Below, piece by piece: positions 6,398 through 11,972 of a stretch of 36,626 bases of DNA. Position 1 is the stretch's first letter; each line of letters opens with the position of its first letter. Source of the DNA: a virus; the IMG/VR virus record IMGVR_UViG_3300044837_000042, positions 1 through 36,626 of that record, one strand, 5' to 3'. The notes beneath the pieces were generated by a model. That model searched no databases, was not told the origin of the DNA, and saw only the letters and a list, made by a program, of their open reading frames with translations. Position numbers and translations under genes: made by a program.

Positions 6398-6621
6398 GCC
6401 AGCACCTTTGAGTGTGGCCGCACGAGTTGAATGATGGGCGTGTCGATCTGGCAGAACGGAATTCCATCGCGGCAAGCCGAGATGCCCAAACTCGTCCACC
6501 CCATCGGCGGCTCGCTATAGGAGCTGCGTGCATGCTCCAGATCGTCGCAAAGCTCATAGGAGCGCTGCTCTGCTGCGGCGTAGGTGACGAGAAAGCCGTC
6601 TGCTTTCTGGATGTCGGTCAT
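6394..6621 (-). CDS. Small phage protein, unknown (75 aa)
   Basis: ATGA and GTGA overlaps set both ends. The N-terminal half is helical (MTDIQKADGFLVTYAAAEQR, then CDDLEHARSS). The C-terminal half looks like beta strands (GWTSLGISACRDGIPFCQID). Its function is unknown. Confidence 0.6.
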   Translation of the reverse strand: MTDIQKADGFLVTYAAAEQRSYELCDDLEHARSSYSEPPMGWTSLGISACRDGIPFCQIDTPIIQLVRPHSKVLA

Positions 6622-7040
6622 GACGCGGCTCCTGTAGCTTTGGCGATGGCGGCGTGTCCCCTGCCGTACGCGGAGACGCGGATGCTTTCGTATTCATGCG
6701 GATCGAGATCGTCCGGATGGGTGTCGAACGCTTCCAGCAGTTCGCGCAGCGCGGATAGGAGCTCGGGCGCGGCATTGTTCAGGACGGCGCGCGACCGGGC
6801 AGTGGAGACTTCCTCGGCAGTCAGCGGTCCGCCGCCCTTGTCGACGCCGAACAATGTCTGGACACTGCGCAACATGGAGAAGGTGCGCTGCTGGCACTCG
6901 TGATCCGCGAAGGTGCCGAAGCCGTCTTGGTAGAGATCGCAGCACCGGCCGAACTTGGTGGCCTCGGCGCGCACTAGCCCAAGCAACGTCTCTGCGTCGG
7001 GATCGATAGGGGACGCTCCTGCGTCCGCGCTATTATTCAT
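6618..7040 (-). CDS. Phage early protein, unknown (140 aa)
   Basis: A strong purine-rich site (GAGGAGAGGGAAA) precedes the ATG. The first residues, MNNSADAGASP, come from the recurring GGACGC repeat, so the module here is N-terminal. The body is helical with Cys residues (EATKFGRCCDLYQDGFGTFA, then HECQQRTF) and ends in an Ala-rich helix (GRGHAAIAKATGAAS). The middle includes a segment (AAPELLSALRELLEAFDTHP) like the AAPxLL motif common in phage Ea22-like proteins. No activity is known. Confidence 0.7.
   Translation of the reverse strand: MNNSADAGASPIDPDAETLLGLVRAEATKFGRCCDLYQDGFGTFADHECQQRTFSMLRSVQTLFGVDKGGGPLTAEEVSTARSRAVLNNAAPELLSALRELLEAFDTHPDDLDPHEYESIRVSAYGRGHAAIAKATGAAS
7011..7026. 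repeat. GGACGC-N4-GCGTCC dyad repeat, copy 3
   Basis: The transcript sense reads GGACGCAGGAGCGTCC, a 6-base stem with a 4-base loop, encoding DAGAS near the N-terminus of the gene at 6618-7040. It lies about 300 bases into the leftward transcript. Confidence 0.75.
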
Positions 7041-7080
7041 TTTCCCTCTCCTCGTATCTGTTCGTCTGGATGGTTAGGGG

Positions 7081-7296
7081 CTACTCGTACCAACCTTCAT
7101 TGCCGCGCTCGGGGTTGCCGCGGCGCATCCAGGCCGGCCAGCAGTCCGCATCCACAACGGCGATGCGTTCGGATTCCGAGAAGTGCGGGTAGTAGCGGCG
7201 CATCTCGTCCAACTTCGCCTTACGGCGATCAGCGGCACGGGGGCCGCGAACGTTCTGGTTGGATGGAGACTGCGCGTTCTTCGTGCCTGCGGTCAT
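7081..7296 (-). CDS. First gene of leftward early operon, unknown (71 aa)
   Basis: This is the first gene behind the leftward promoter and has a clear AAGGAG ribosome site. The N-terminus is basic and Asn/Ser-rich (MTAGTKNAQSPSNQNVRGPR), followed by KAKLDEMRRYYPHFSESERI and a Trp-rich end (DADCWPAWMRRGNPERGNEG). The position corresponds to where some lambdoid phages encode an antiterminator. The basic arm is loosely compatible with that, but no N-protein motif can be claimed. Confidence 0.65.
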   Translation of the reverse strand: MTAGTKNAQSPSNQNVRGPRAADRRKAKLDEMRRYYPHFSESERIAVVDADCWPAWMRRGNPERGNEGWYE

Positions 7297-7322
7297 GGCG
7301 TGCTCCTTGAGGTGACAGGAGC

Positions 7323-7364
7323 ATCTTGCCGTTATGGAATGTCTAAGTCAATGCCGAAATGGAA
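7323..7364 (-). promoter_or_regulatory. Leftward early promoter with two repressor operators (pL/oL)
   Basis: On the minus strand a -35 box TTGACT (7346-7351) and a -10 box CAAGAT (7323-7328) are 17 bases apart. An operator-like TTCCATAACGGCA (7327-7339) fills the spacer and overlaps the -10 box. A second, TTCCATTTCGGCA (7352-7364), sits directly upstream of the -35, 25 bases away centre to centre. The predicted RNA start lies about 20 bases before the first gene at 7296. The same arrangement occurs at the rightward promoter, so the repressor encoded in between is the likely binder. Confidence 0.75.
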
Positions 7365-7370
7365 AGATAG

Positions 7371-7386
7371 TGGACAAAGTTTTCCA
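7371..7386. promoter_or_regulatory. Imperfect palindrome beside pL
   Basis: TGGACAAAGTTTTCCA reads nearly the same on both strands (TGGA arms, AAA/TTT inner arms). It lies between the repressor gene end and oL and includes a TTTCCA half-site like those in the operators, so it may be an extra operator. Confidence 0.4.
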
Positions 7387-7418
7387 CGCCCCGGAAGCAG
7401 GGCGAGCGGCGGGAGCGT

Positions 7419-8165
7419 CTACTTGTTCACGAGATCTTGCGTAGTCATCACGCGGTGGACCGCATCCACGTCGCCCGTATTGAGCGTGATGGTCTTTTCA
7501 GGATTGTATTGCCGCAGCTCGATCTTATCCCCAACCCAGCTCACGAGCAGCTTCAGGTAGGCGCAGTGCAGGTCGTCTTTGTCCGCTTTCAGACGAACCA
7601 CGACGTGATCATGCTTCCTGGGTGGCGGCCCGGTCTCGAGCAGGATCAATTCGCCATTTTCGTACCTGGGGGCCATTGTATCGCCCCGAACGAAAAGGCC
7701 GTAAATGTCTGTTCTATCAGCTAATTTTGGCGGCCGGCGCACGCGTAATGCAACTTCACTGACGGACATTGTAAAATCGCCCCCCGCCGCCGAAGGCCCC
7801 ATCCCGGTCCTATAGACGAGGATATCTGGTGGTCTTTCTGTGGCATTGGGCAAAGTAATCTGCTCGTCAGGTTGACGCACCGTCGAATCGCTATGCAATT
7901 CTGCATAGCTGCGGTTGCGAGCATCGGGGCGAAAGAATTCGCGGATCAGCGTCGCTTCTCTCTCCCGAAGCGGCCGCTTGTTATTATCGCTTAGCATTTT
8001 CGACATCTTAGATTCAGTGACCTTCAGGTGTTTCGCAAGCTTGGCCTGTTCGCCCTTCCCGAGCTGATCTCTCACCCATTTTTTTTCCATGTTGGTATTG
8101 TGCCGGATAAGCCATTCCATGGATATTTCCCGTTTGGAAAGTAGTCGTTGACGGAAGCTTTCCAT
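7419..8165 (-). CDS. S24-type phage repressor (CI-like) with Thr at the catalytic Ser position
   Basis: The 248-residue protein has an N-terminal helix-turn-helix (AKLAKHLKVTESKMSKMLSD, residues 41-60) and a C-terminal S24/LexA-like domain (about 115-245). The domain contains LFVRGDTMAPRYENGELILL and a later DDLHCAYLKLL. In self-cleaving members the first motif reads GDSM, with Ser as nucleophile and a later Lys. Here position 163 is Thr, with K205 in place. It lies between two promoters carrying matching operators, as a lysogeny repressor should. The ATG at 8165 would be at the 5' end of an RNA from a TAAGAT -10 box. A second in-frame ATG at 8120 is an alternative start. Confidence 0.85.
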   Translation of the reverse strand: MESFRQRLLSKREISMEWLIRHNTNMEKKWVRDQLGKGEQAKLAKHLKVTESKMSKMLSDNNKRPLREREATLIREFFRPDARNRSYAELHSDSTVRQPDEQITLPNATERPPDILVYRTGMGPSAAGGDFTMSVSEVALRVRRPPKLADRTDIYGLFVRGDTMAPRYENGELILLETGPPPRKHDHVVVRLKADKDDLHCAYLKLLVSWVGDKIELRQYNPEKTITLNTGDVDAVHRVMTTQDLVNK

Positions 8166-8200
8166 TACGGCATCTTACTTGCCATGGACCTTTCCAAACT
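8126..8200. promoter_or_regulatory. Rightward operator cluster (oR)
   Basis: Three related sites lie about 30 bases apart. A TTCCAAACGGG-type site on the minus strand falls near 8129-8140, TTCCATTACGGCA is at 8160-8172, and a partial TTCCAAAC is at 8192-8199. Only the middle one matches the oL sites well; the outer two are weaker and shorter. Confidence 0.55.
8148..8176 (+). promoter_or_regulatory. Rightward early promoter (pR)
   Basis: TTGACG (8148-8153) and CATCTT (8171-8176) are 17 bases apart, with operator TTCCATTACGGCA (8160-8172) across the spacer and -10 box. Layout and spacing copy the leftward promoter exactly. The predicted RNA start falls at about 8183, on the ATG of the Cro-like gene. 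Confidence 0.65.
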
Positions 8201-8372
8201 CATCGAAGGCTTGAAGCTCGATCATGTCGCTAAGACCTCGGGCATTCCAATCGCCACGCTGTGGCGCTGGAAAGAGAAGAACGCCATCCCGGGCCACCCT
8301 GATGTGCAGGCGGTCCAGCTAAAGCGCATCCAGAAGGCCGTCCGCCGACTCAAAGCAAAGGCGGACGCGTGA
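8184..8372 (+). CDS. Cro-like small DNA-binding protein (62 aa)
   Basis: The first rightward gene encodes a short helix-turn-helix protein: MDLSKLIEGLKLDHVAKTSG, then IPIATLWRWKEKNAIPGHPD, and a basic C-terminal helix (KAVRRLKAKADA). The size, the position opposite the repressor and the HTH match Cro-type regulators, which block repressor synthesis during lytic growth. No ribosome site precedes the ATG. With the -10 box ending 8 bases upstream, the mRNA is probably leaderless. The stop overlaps the next gene's start. Confidence 0.8.
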   Translation: MDLSKLIEGLKLDHVAKTSGIPIATLWRWKEKNAIPGHPDVQAVQLKRIQKAVRRLKAKADA

Positions 8373-8650
8373 TGGCCTACGATGCGGTTGCCGCTAGCGC
8401 GCGCTCCAAGGTCCAGAACGCAATATGCGCCGGGCGTCTGAAAAGGCAGCCCTGCGAGACGTGCGGTTCCGACTGGAATATCCACGGCCATCACGACGAC
8501 TACTTGAAGCCGCTCGATGTGCGCTGGCTGTGCGCCTCCTGCCACAAGATCCATCATCTGGAGCTCGCGAAGGCCAAGGGCATTGCCGGCGTCAACGAAG
8601 GGACGCTTGGCAAGCTCGCCATCGCGGCAGACCAGCGGCGGGTCGCGTGA
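8372..8650 (+). CDS. HNH-like zinc protein
   Basis: The product has a compact HNH-like core: CETCGSDWNIHGHHDDYLKP, then VRWLCASCHKIHHLE. Two CxxC pairs would hold a zinc ion, and the HGHHDDY segment gives the His-His-Asp of the nuclease site. Such small proteins are common in phages and are often labelled HNH endonucleases; activity is inferred. The ATG at 8372 overlaps the Cro-like stop (TGATG); a GTG one codon earlier is also possible. It is the second gene of the rightward early operon. Confidence 0.75.
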   Translation: MAYDAVAASARSKVQNAICAGRLKRQPCETCGSDWNIHGHHDDYLKPLDVRWLCASCHKIHHLELAKAKGIAGVNEGTLGKLAIAADQRRVA

Positions 8651-8733
8651 ATTTCACCCGCGGACTTCTCCTCGCCCTAGAGCTTGAGGCTTGGGTGGGG
8701 TTGCTCGCGTACGCGATTTGGAGGGCGCTGTGA
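8647..8733 (+). CDS. Tiny membrane peptide (28 aa)
   Basis: GTG overlaps the upstream stop (GTGA) and the stop overlaps the next GTG start. The peptide VNFTRGLLLALELEAWVGLL plus AYAIWRAL is mostly hydrophobic, enough for one membrane helix. Coupling on both sides is the main evidence. Its function is unknown. Confidence 0.5.
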   Translation: MNFTRGLLLALELEAWVGLLAYAIWRAL

Positions 8734-9149
8734 AAGATTTGGGCGTGGACGCAGCGGCGTCCCCTTTGCTGGCGGGGCATACACCGGGCCCATGGCGATG
8801 GGAAATCAACCTGCACAGCAAGCAGTTGAAGCTGTGCGGCGGTCGCAACCCATACGATCTCACGGTGATGGATTTCACGCGATGGGGAATGAGCGGCGCA
8901 AAGGCAAGGTTTCTCCGTTCTCACGAAGGCGCTGGCATGTTGATGCACGACGCCGAGGACTTTGCCGCCATCGTGCCAGGGCGCGAGCATCACGCGCGCT
9001 GGTTCCAGACGCTCGAACACCCGGACGCTCGCCTGATCGCCGCCGCGCCGCGTCTCTTGCAAGTCCTGCAGAGCATTGCCGCCAACACCTGCTGCGATGG
9101 ATGCCGCGAGGCCGCGATGGTCGCGCAAGCCGCGCTGGAAGGCCGCTGA
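8730..9149 (+). CDS. HTPGPW/AAAPxLL phage protein (Ea22-like)
   Basis: The 139-residue product carries AGHTPGPWRWEI at residues 17-28 and ends with ARLIAAAPRLLQVLQSIA. These two signatures recur in poorly understood early proteins of many phages (Ea22/Ead-like). In between are short beta-rich segments (YDLTVMDFTRWGMSG). The first residues, VKDLGVDAAASPLL, are built from the GGACGC repeat shared with leftward genes. The GTG start overlaps the upstream stop and has GGAGGGCGCT before it. No enzyme activity is known. Confidence 0.75.
   Translation: MKDLGVDAAASPLLAGHTPGPWRWEINLHSKQLKLCGGRNPYDLTVMDFTRWGMSGAKARFLRSHEGAGMLMHDAEDFAAIVPGREHHARWFQTLEHPDARLIAAAPRLLQVLQSIAANTCCDGCREAAMVAQAALEGR
8747..8762. 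repeat. GGACGC-N4-GCGTCC dyad repeat, copy 4
   Basis: GGACGCAGCGGCGTCC on the plus strand, identical in transcript sense to the minus-strand copy at 1640-1655. It encodes DAAAS at the start of the gene at 8730-9149. Confidence 0.75.
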
Positions 9150-9150
9150 C

Positions 9151-9270
9151 ATGAGCAGTCCAGACCTTGGCTTCTCCGTGATGACCCGCGTGACGGCCTG
9201 CATCCTGCTCTTGTGCGCGGCTGCACTTCTCTCCCTGGTTGGTGCCTTCGCTATTGGATGGGCGCTATGA
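9151..9270 (+). CDS. Small single-pass membrane protein (39 aa)
   Basis: A short ORF (MSSPDLGFSVMTRVTACILL onward) has one long hydrophobic helix that ends GAFAIGWAL. It starts 2 bases after the upstream stop and overlaps the next gene's ATG. Several such small membrane peptides occur in this operon. Their role is unknown. Confidence 0.55.
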   Translation: MSSPDLGFSVMTRVTACILLLCAAALLSLVGAFAIGWAL

Positions 9271-9914
9271 TCAAGCCCAAGCCCCCTGGCAGCGAACGGC
9301 TGGAATCGTTCGCAGATCGCATTGACCGGCTCGAGGAAGAGCGGAAGGCGATCGGCGCCGACGTGAAGGACGTTTACACCGAGGTCGATAAGGCCGGTTA
9401 CAACACGAAGGCCCTTCGCAAGGTGCTCGCTGAGCGCCGCAAGAAGACCGACGCAGAACTTGAAGCCGAGATCGATCGCTATCGCGTAGCGCTTGGCATG
9501 CCTGGGGCGACCTATCGCAGCGTCGCCGAAGATCTCGGCGTTCCCAAGAGCACCTTGCATCGGCTTGTCCCAGTCGCGTCCCGTGGGACGCGTCCCATGG
9601 TGGATGCCGACCTGGGCGAATGGCTGCCGTCTCACGACCTAGAAACCGGCGAGCTACCGCGCGAGATGACGGGCGACGATCTTGGGACCTTTGAGGGTGT
9701 GCATACTGAGCACACCCTTGGGCGCCCGATGACCGCCGACGACCTGGGCGACCCGCTTCTGGTGACCGACAAGGAGCGGGGACGCTTCCGCGACAAGGTC
9801 CGGACGCTCGCTGCAGGGATCAAGCCGGTAGCCGTCGAGGCCGTCAAGGTCGACACCCGCGCCTTTGACGAAATCGTCGGGGATATGCCGGCGCATCTAC
9901 GGAGGATCGCATGA
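9267..9914 (+). CDS. GapR/DUF2312-domain and HTH fusion protein
   Basis: The first 78 residues match DUF2312, the family of the alphaproteobacterial nucleoid protein GapR, which binds overtwisted DNA near replication forks. Visible blocks are ERLESFADRIDRLEEERKAI and DVYTEVDKAGYNTKALRKVL. Unlike GapR, the protein continues with a helix-turn-helix (ATYRSVAEDLGVPKSTLHRL, 81-100). A tail with three DLG repeats follows (DADLG, GDDLG, ADDLG). The length of 215 is over twice that of plain GapR. It lies directly upstream of a DnaA-like gene, so an origin-binding or fork-linked role is likely but inferred. Two hairpins lie inside the gene. Confidence 0.8.
   Translation: MIKPKPPGSERLESFADRIDRLEEERKAIGADVKDVYTEVDKAGYNTKALRKVLAERRKKTDAELEAEIDRYRVALGMPGATYRSVAEDLGVPKSTLHRLVPVASRGTRPMVDADLGEWLPSHDLETGELPREMTGDDLGTFEGVHTEHTLGRPMTADDLGDPLLVTDKERGRFRDKVRTLAAGIKPVAVEAVKVDTRAFDEIVGDMPAHLRRIA
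9575..9596. repeat. GCGTCCC/GGGACGC palindrome cluster
   Basis: CGCGTCCC-GT-GGGACGCG forms an 8-base stem (9575-9592), and GGGACGCGTCCC (9585-9596) is a perfect 12-base palindrome sharing the second arm. Both lie inside the GapR-HTH gene. Confidence 0.75.
9694..9718. repeat. Perfect 9-bp stem hairpin
   Basis: AGGGTGTGC, a 7-base loop and GCACACCCT form a perfect stem inside the GapR-HTH gene, about 110 bases from the palindrome cluster. There is no T-tract, so it is not a classical terminator. Confidence 0.75.
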
Positions 9915-10120
9915 TCGACCGCCAATCACAGAACGAAGCTTTCCGTCGCGACATTGCTTGTTCAACTGACAAGCCATGGCTTCGTCGCCAGCTCAGCGTC
10001 GAATTCGTAGAGCCGAAGGCGGTCCGATTCGCGGGATGGTGCGTGAAGCAGTTCACATTGGGAATGCTGGGCGCGGCGATTGTGCTGATATGCGCGGCTA
10101 CTTTCCCGGGATGGCGTTGA
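9911..10120 (+). CDS. Small membrane protein, unknown (69 aa)
   Basis: The ATG overlaps the GapR-HTH stop (ATGA) and the stop overlaps the next start. The first 40 residues are polar (MIDRQSQNEAFRRDIACSTD) and the last 25 form one membrane helix (FTLGMLGAAIVLICAATFPG). No family is recognised. Confidence 0.6.
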   Translation: MIDRQSQNEAFRRDIACSTDKPWLRRQLSVEFVEPKAVRFAGWCVKQFTLGMLGAAIVLICAATFPGWR

Positions 10121-10734
10121 TGGCCGGCATCCCAATCGACTCTCATACAGCGCATATCCTCGCCAAGCGCGCGCCGATCGAACGGCTGAGTGCAGGTGCC
10201 CGACATGCGGCGATGCCGACGATCTATGCGAAGCCGGTGCCCCTGATGGCCGGTCATGAAGGCCTCCGCGCCGAGAACATCGCCCTGAGGGCGCAGTGCA
10301 AGGCACTGGAAGCCGTCAATGATCAACTGAACCGGCGCTTCGTATCCCAGCAGGCCGAGATCAAACGCCTGCTCGCATCTCATAGCCGGATTGTCGACCG
10401 CCCCGTGACGATTGCGGAGGTCACGAAGCTCTACCTTGAAGCACTTGAGCGGGTCGGGCATTCGCTCGACGGAACGATCTATACCTCTCACGACCTTGCC
10501 GGACCGCGCCGCGCCAGACAGTCCGCGTGGCCGCGCATGGTGTGCATGTGGCTATGCCGCCGGCTTTGCCCGATGGCGTCGACGCCCGTAATCGCGAGAA
10601 CGTTCGGCGGCAGAGACCATACCACAGTCCTGCATGCCTGTGAACGCGCGCCGTTCATCATTGAGCGGAGTCCATCGCTCAAGACGGCGGCCGAGATCGT
10701 GCTGGCGACCTTTGAGAAAGAGGGGGCGCCGTGA
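10120..10734 (+). CDS. DnaA domain IV-like replication initiation protein
   Basis: The C-terminal 80 residues resemble DnaA domain IV, the DNA-box-binding part of the bacterial initiator. Examples are SHDLAGPRRARQSAWPRMVC and, at about 163-173, the signature GGRDHTTVLHA. DnaA's AAA+ ATPase is absent. The N-terminal half is instead a coiled-coil stretch (AENIALRAQCKALEAVNDQL, 51-70). Stand-alone domain IV proteins occur in several alphaproteobacterial phages and may recruit host replication proteins or compete for DnaA boxes. The ATG at 10120 overlaps the upstream stop; ATG 10111 is an alternative. Confidence 0.85.
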   Translation: MAGIPIDSHTAHILAKRAPIERLSAGARHAAMPTIYAKPVPLMAGHEGLRAENIALRAQCKALEAVNDQLNRRFVSQQAEIKRLLASHSRIVDRPVTIAEVTKLYLEALERVGHSLDGTIYTSHDLAGPRRARQSAWPRMVCMWLCRRLCPMASTPVIARTFGGRDHTTVLHACERAPFIIERSPSLKTAAEIVLATFEKEGAP

Positions 10735-11012
10735 AGTACGGCAATCAAATATTCGGGGAGGGCTTTCCCACAAACCCTCCCCAGGTCGGCGGAGCGGGGG
10801 CTCGCGCCAACCTTCCCAATTCCAAACGTGCTGCATTCTTCCCATCCGTGCGCACCCACGCACAGAGCAGCACGGCCCCGGCGGCATTTCTCCCCCGTCG
10901 TCGGGGCATCCCTATCTCCCCCATCCGGCGCAACTGCCTGAGCTCGCCCCGGACACCTCGCCTCGCCGCTTGTGGGAACGTGCGGCGGGGTCTTTTCTTG
11001 GAGGGCGCATAA
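10731..11012 (+). CDS. Doubtful ORF over a structured region (93 aa)
   Basis: A GTG overlaps the DnaA-like stop and the frame stays open to 11012. The first residues (MKYGNQIFGEGFPTNPPQVG) look possible, but the rest is Arg, Pro and Ser-rich with no helical pattern, and it runs through a terminator-like hairpin. I think the region is as likely to be untranslated leader as gene. Confidence 0.3.
   Translation: MKYGNQIFGEGFPTNPPQVGGAGARANLPNSKRAAFFPSVRTHAQSSTAPAAFLPRRRGIPISPIRRNCLSSPRTPRLAACGNVRRGLFLEGA
10756..10783. repeat. 8-bp inverted repeat
   Basis: GGGGAGGG, a 12-base loop and CCCTCCCC form a perfect stem just after the DnaA-like gene. There is no T-run, so its role is unclear. Confidence 0.55.
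10961..10999 (+). terminator. Probable intrinsic terminator
   Basis: CCTCGCCGC pairs with GCGGCGGGG (one U-G wobble) around a 12-base loop, followed at once by TCTTTTCTT. It lies 14 bases before the HNH gene at 11013 and would split the replication-initiation block from the genes after it. Confidence 0.6.
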
Positions 11013-11612
11013 ATGCGCGCCACGATTGCGGAGCGTCTCGCTCGCTACAGTATCGACGATCCGATCTCTGGCTGCCGCCTTTGGATTGGCGCCAAAGATC
11101 GCAAGGGATATGGCCGCATCTTCTATAAGGGGCGCAACGGGCAGGCGAGCCGGATAGCGCTTGAGCTTGCACTGGGGCGCACCCTCGCTCCCCACGAACA
11201 TTCCCGGCATCGTTGCGACACTCCCGCATGTATCAGCGAAGCCCATCTCTTGGTCGGCACCCGCGATGAAAACATGCGCGACATGGCCGAGAGAGGCCGC
11301 GCCTGGCGCAAACTGACTGAAGACCAAGCCGTTTCGATCATCTTCGACGGGCGCCGTTACGTCGATATCGCCGCTGCGTTCGGCGTTGCCCTGTCTACGA
11401 TCTGCAATATCAAAAAGGGGAAGACCTGGTTCACCCCTAGAGTTAACGATGCGCGCCGCAAGCTTGCCGGCAATCCGGCGCGCAACGTTTCCAAGTCTCT
11501 CGAAAGTGTCTCGGTCCCTCATGTTCAACAGCATGAGGCAACCGATGGTCGAGAAGTCGAACAAGCCTACCGGAATTCCGAAGGAGCCTGCCGTCATGTC
11601 GGCAACGGTTAG
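11013..11612 (+). CDS. Homing-type HNH endonuclease
   Basis: The protein begins MRATIAERLARYSIDDPISG, followed by GCRLWIGAKDRKGYGRIFYK. The HNH core is HSRHRCDTPACISEAHLLVG and then TRDENMRDMAERGR. That layout, with CxxPxC and the closing DN...DM, is typical of free-standing HNH endonucleases that move between phage genomes. A later segment (AVSIIFDGRRYVDIAAAFGV, then STICNIKKGKTW) looks like the small DNA-recognition HTH often fused to these enzymes. GGAGGG precedes the ATG. The gene directly follows a terminator, in keeping with an inserted unit. The last 17 bases overlap the next gene. Confidence 0.85.
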   Translation: MRATIAERLARYSIDDPISGCRLWIGAKDRKGYGRIFYKGRNGQASRIALELALGRTLAPHEHSRHRCDTPACISEAHLLVGTRDENMRDMAERGRAWRKLTEDQAVSIIFDGRRYVDIAAAFGVALSTICNIKKGKTWFTPRVNDARRKLAGNPARNVSKSLESVSVPHVQQHEATDGREVEQAYRNSEGACRHVGNG

Positions 11613-11916
11613 AGCAAATGAAATGCTCCGCGAGGTCTGCGGGCCGCGTGGATGGAACGATACGCGTGAGTCCTGGCTTGCACGGGGAGCGCGCGCCATT
11701 GGCATGTCGCCAAGGCGTGCGAGGGCTCTCTTTTACCAAGAACCAATAAGGCTTTCCGCGGATGAATACCTACAAATCGAGCGAGCTTACACGGCTGCCC
11801 ATGAGGCTGTGGCGAAGATTTCAGCACTGGCGCGCCATGCGGATCTACAGACGAGTCGATCGGATGCACTTCGAAGCGCAGGTGCTGACTTACCGAGCCG
11901 ATCGACTGATCGCTAA
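11596..11916 (+). CDS. Small phage protein with HTH-like region, unknown (106 aa)
   Basis: The product starts MSATVRANEMLREVCGPRGW and continues with DTRESWLARGARAIGMSPRR, a helix-turn-helix-like pattern I recall from regulatory proteins of Rhizobiales phages. It ends in a Ser/Arg tail. I placed the start at 11596, where AAGGAG lies 9 bases upstream; ATG 11545 and 11521 are also open. The last 116 bases overlap the next ORF in another frame, so the true C-terminus is uncertain. Confidence 0.6.
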   Translation: MSATVRANEMLREVCGPRGWNDTRESWLARGARAIGMSPRRARALFYQEPIRLSADEYLQIERAYTAAHEAVAKISALARHADLQTSRSDALRSAGADLPSRSTDR

Positions 11917-11968
11917 GCACGTTAAGCCGCCGATGCCGCTGTTCGACCGGCTCGATAGCAGGGGATGA
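11801..11968 (+). CDS. Small basic protein, unknown, overlapping its neighbour
   Basis: The ORF reads MRLWRRFQHWRAMRIYRRVD and continues with a helical basic stretch. It overlaps the previous gene by 116 bases in a different frame. Its regular basic-hydrophobic pattern looks more protein-like than the other frame here. No ribosome site is obvious, and the start could be 11762. Confidence 0.45.
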   Translation: MRLWRRFQHWRAMRIYRRVDRMHFEAQVLTYRADRLIAKHVKPPMPLFDRLDSRG

Positions 11969-11972
11969 TGCT

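Noticed and set aside
8592-9635. A 347-codon open frame on the minus strand
   Set aside because: It covers four plus-strand genes with clear motifs and overlaps; composition looks like antisense GC-rich sequence.
9694-9718. Hairpin as a transcription terminator
   Set aside because: There is no T-tract after the stem and it lies inside a well-supported gene.
10488-11705. A 405-codon open frame on the minus strand
   Set aside because: It runs opposite the DnaA-IV, HNH and following genes and lacks any recognisable domain.
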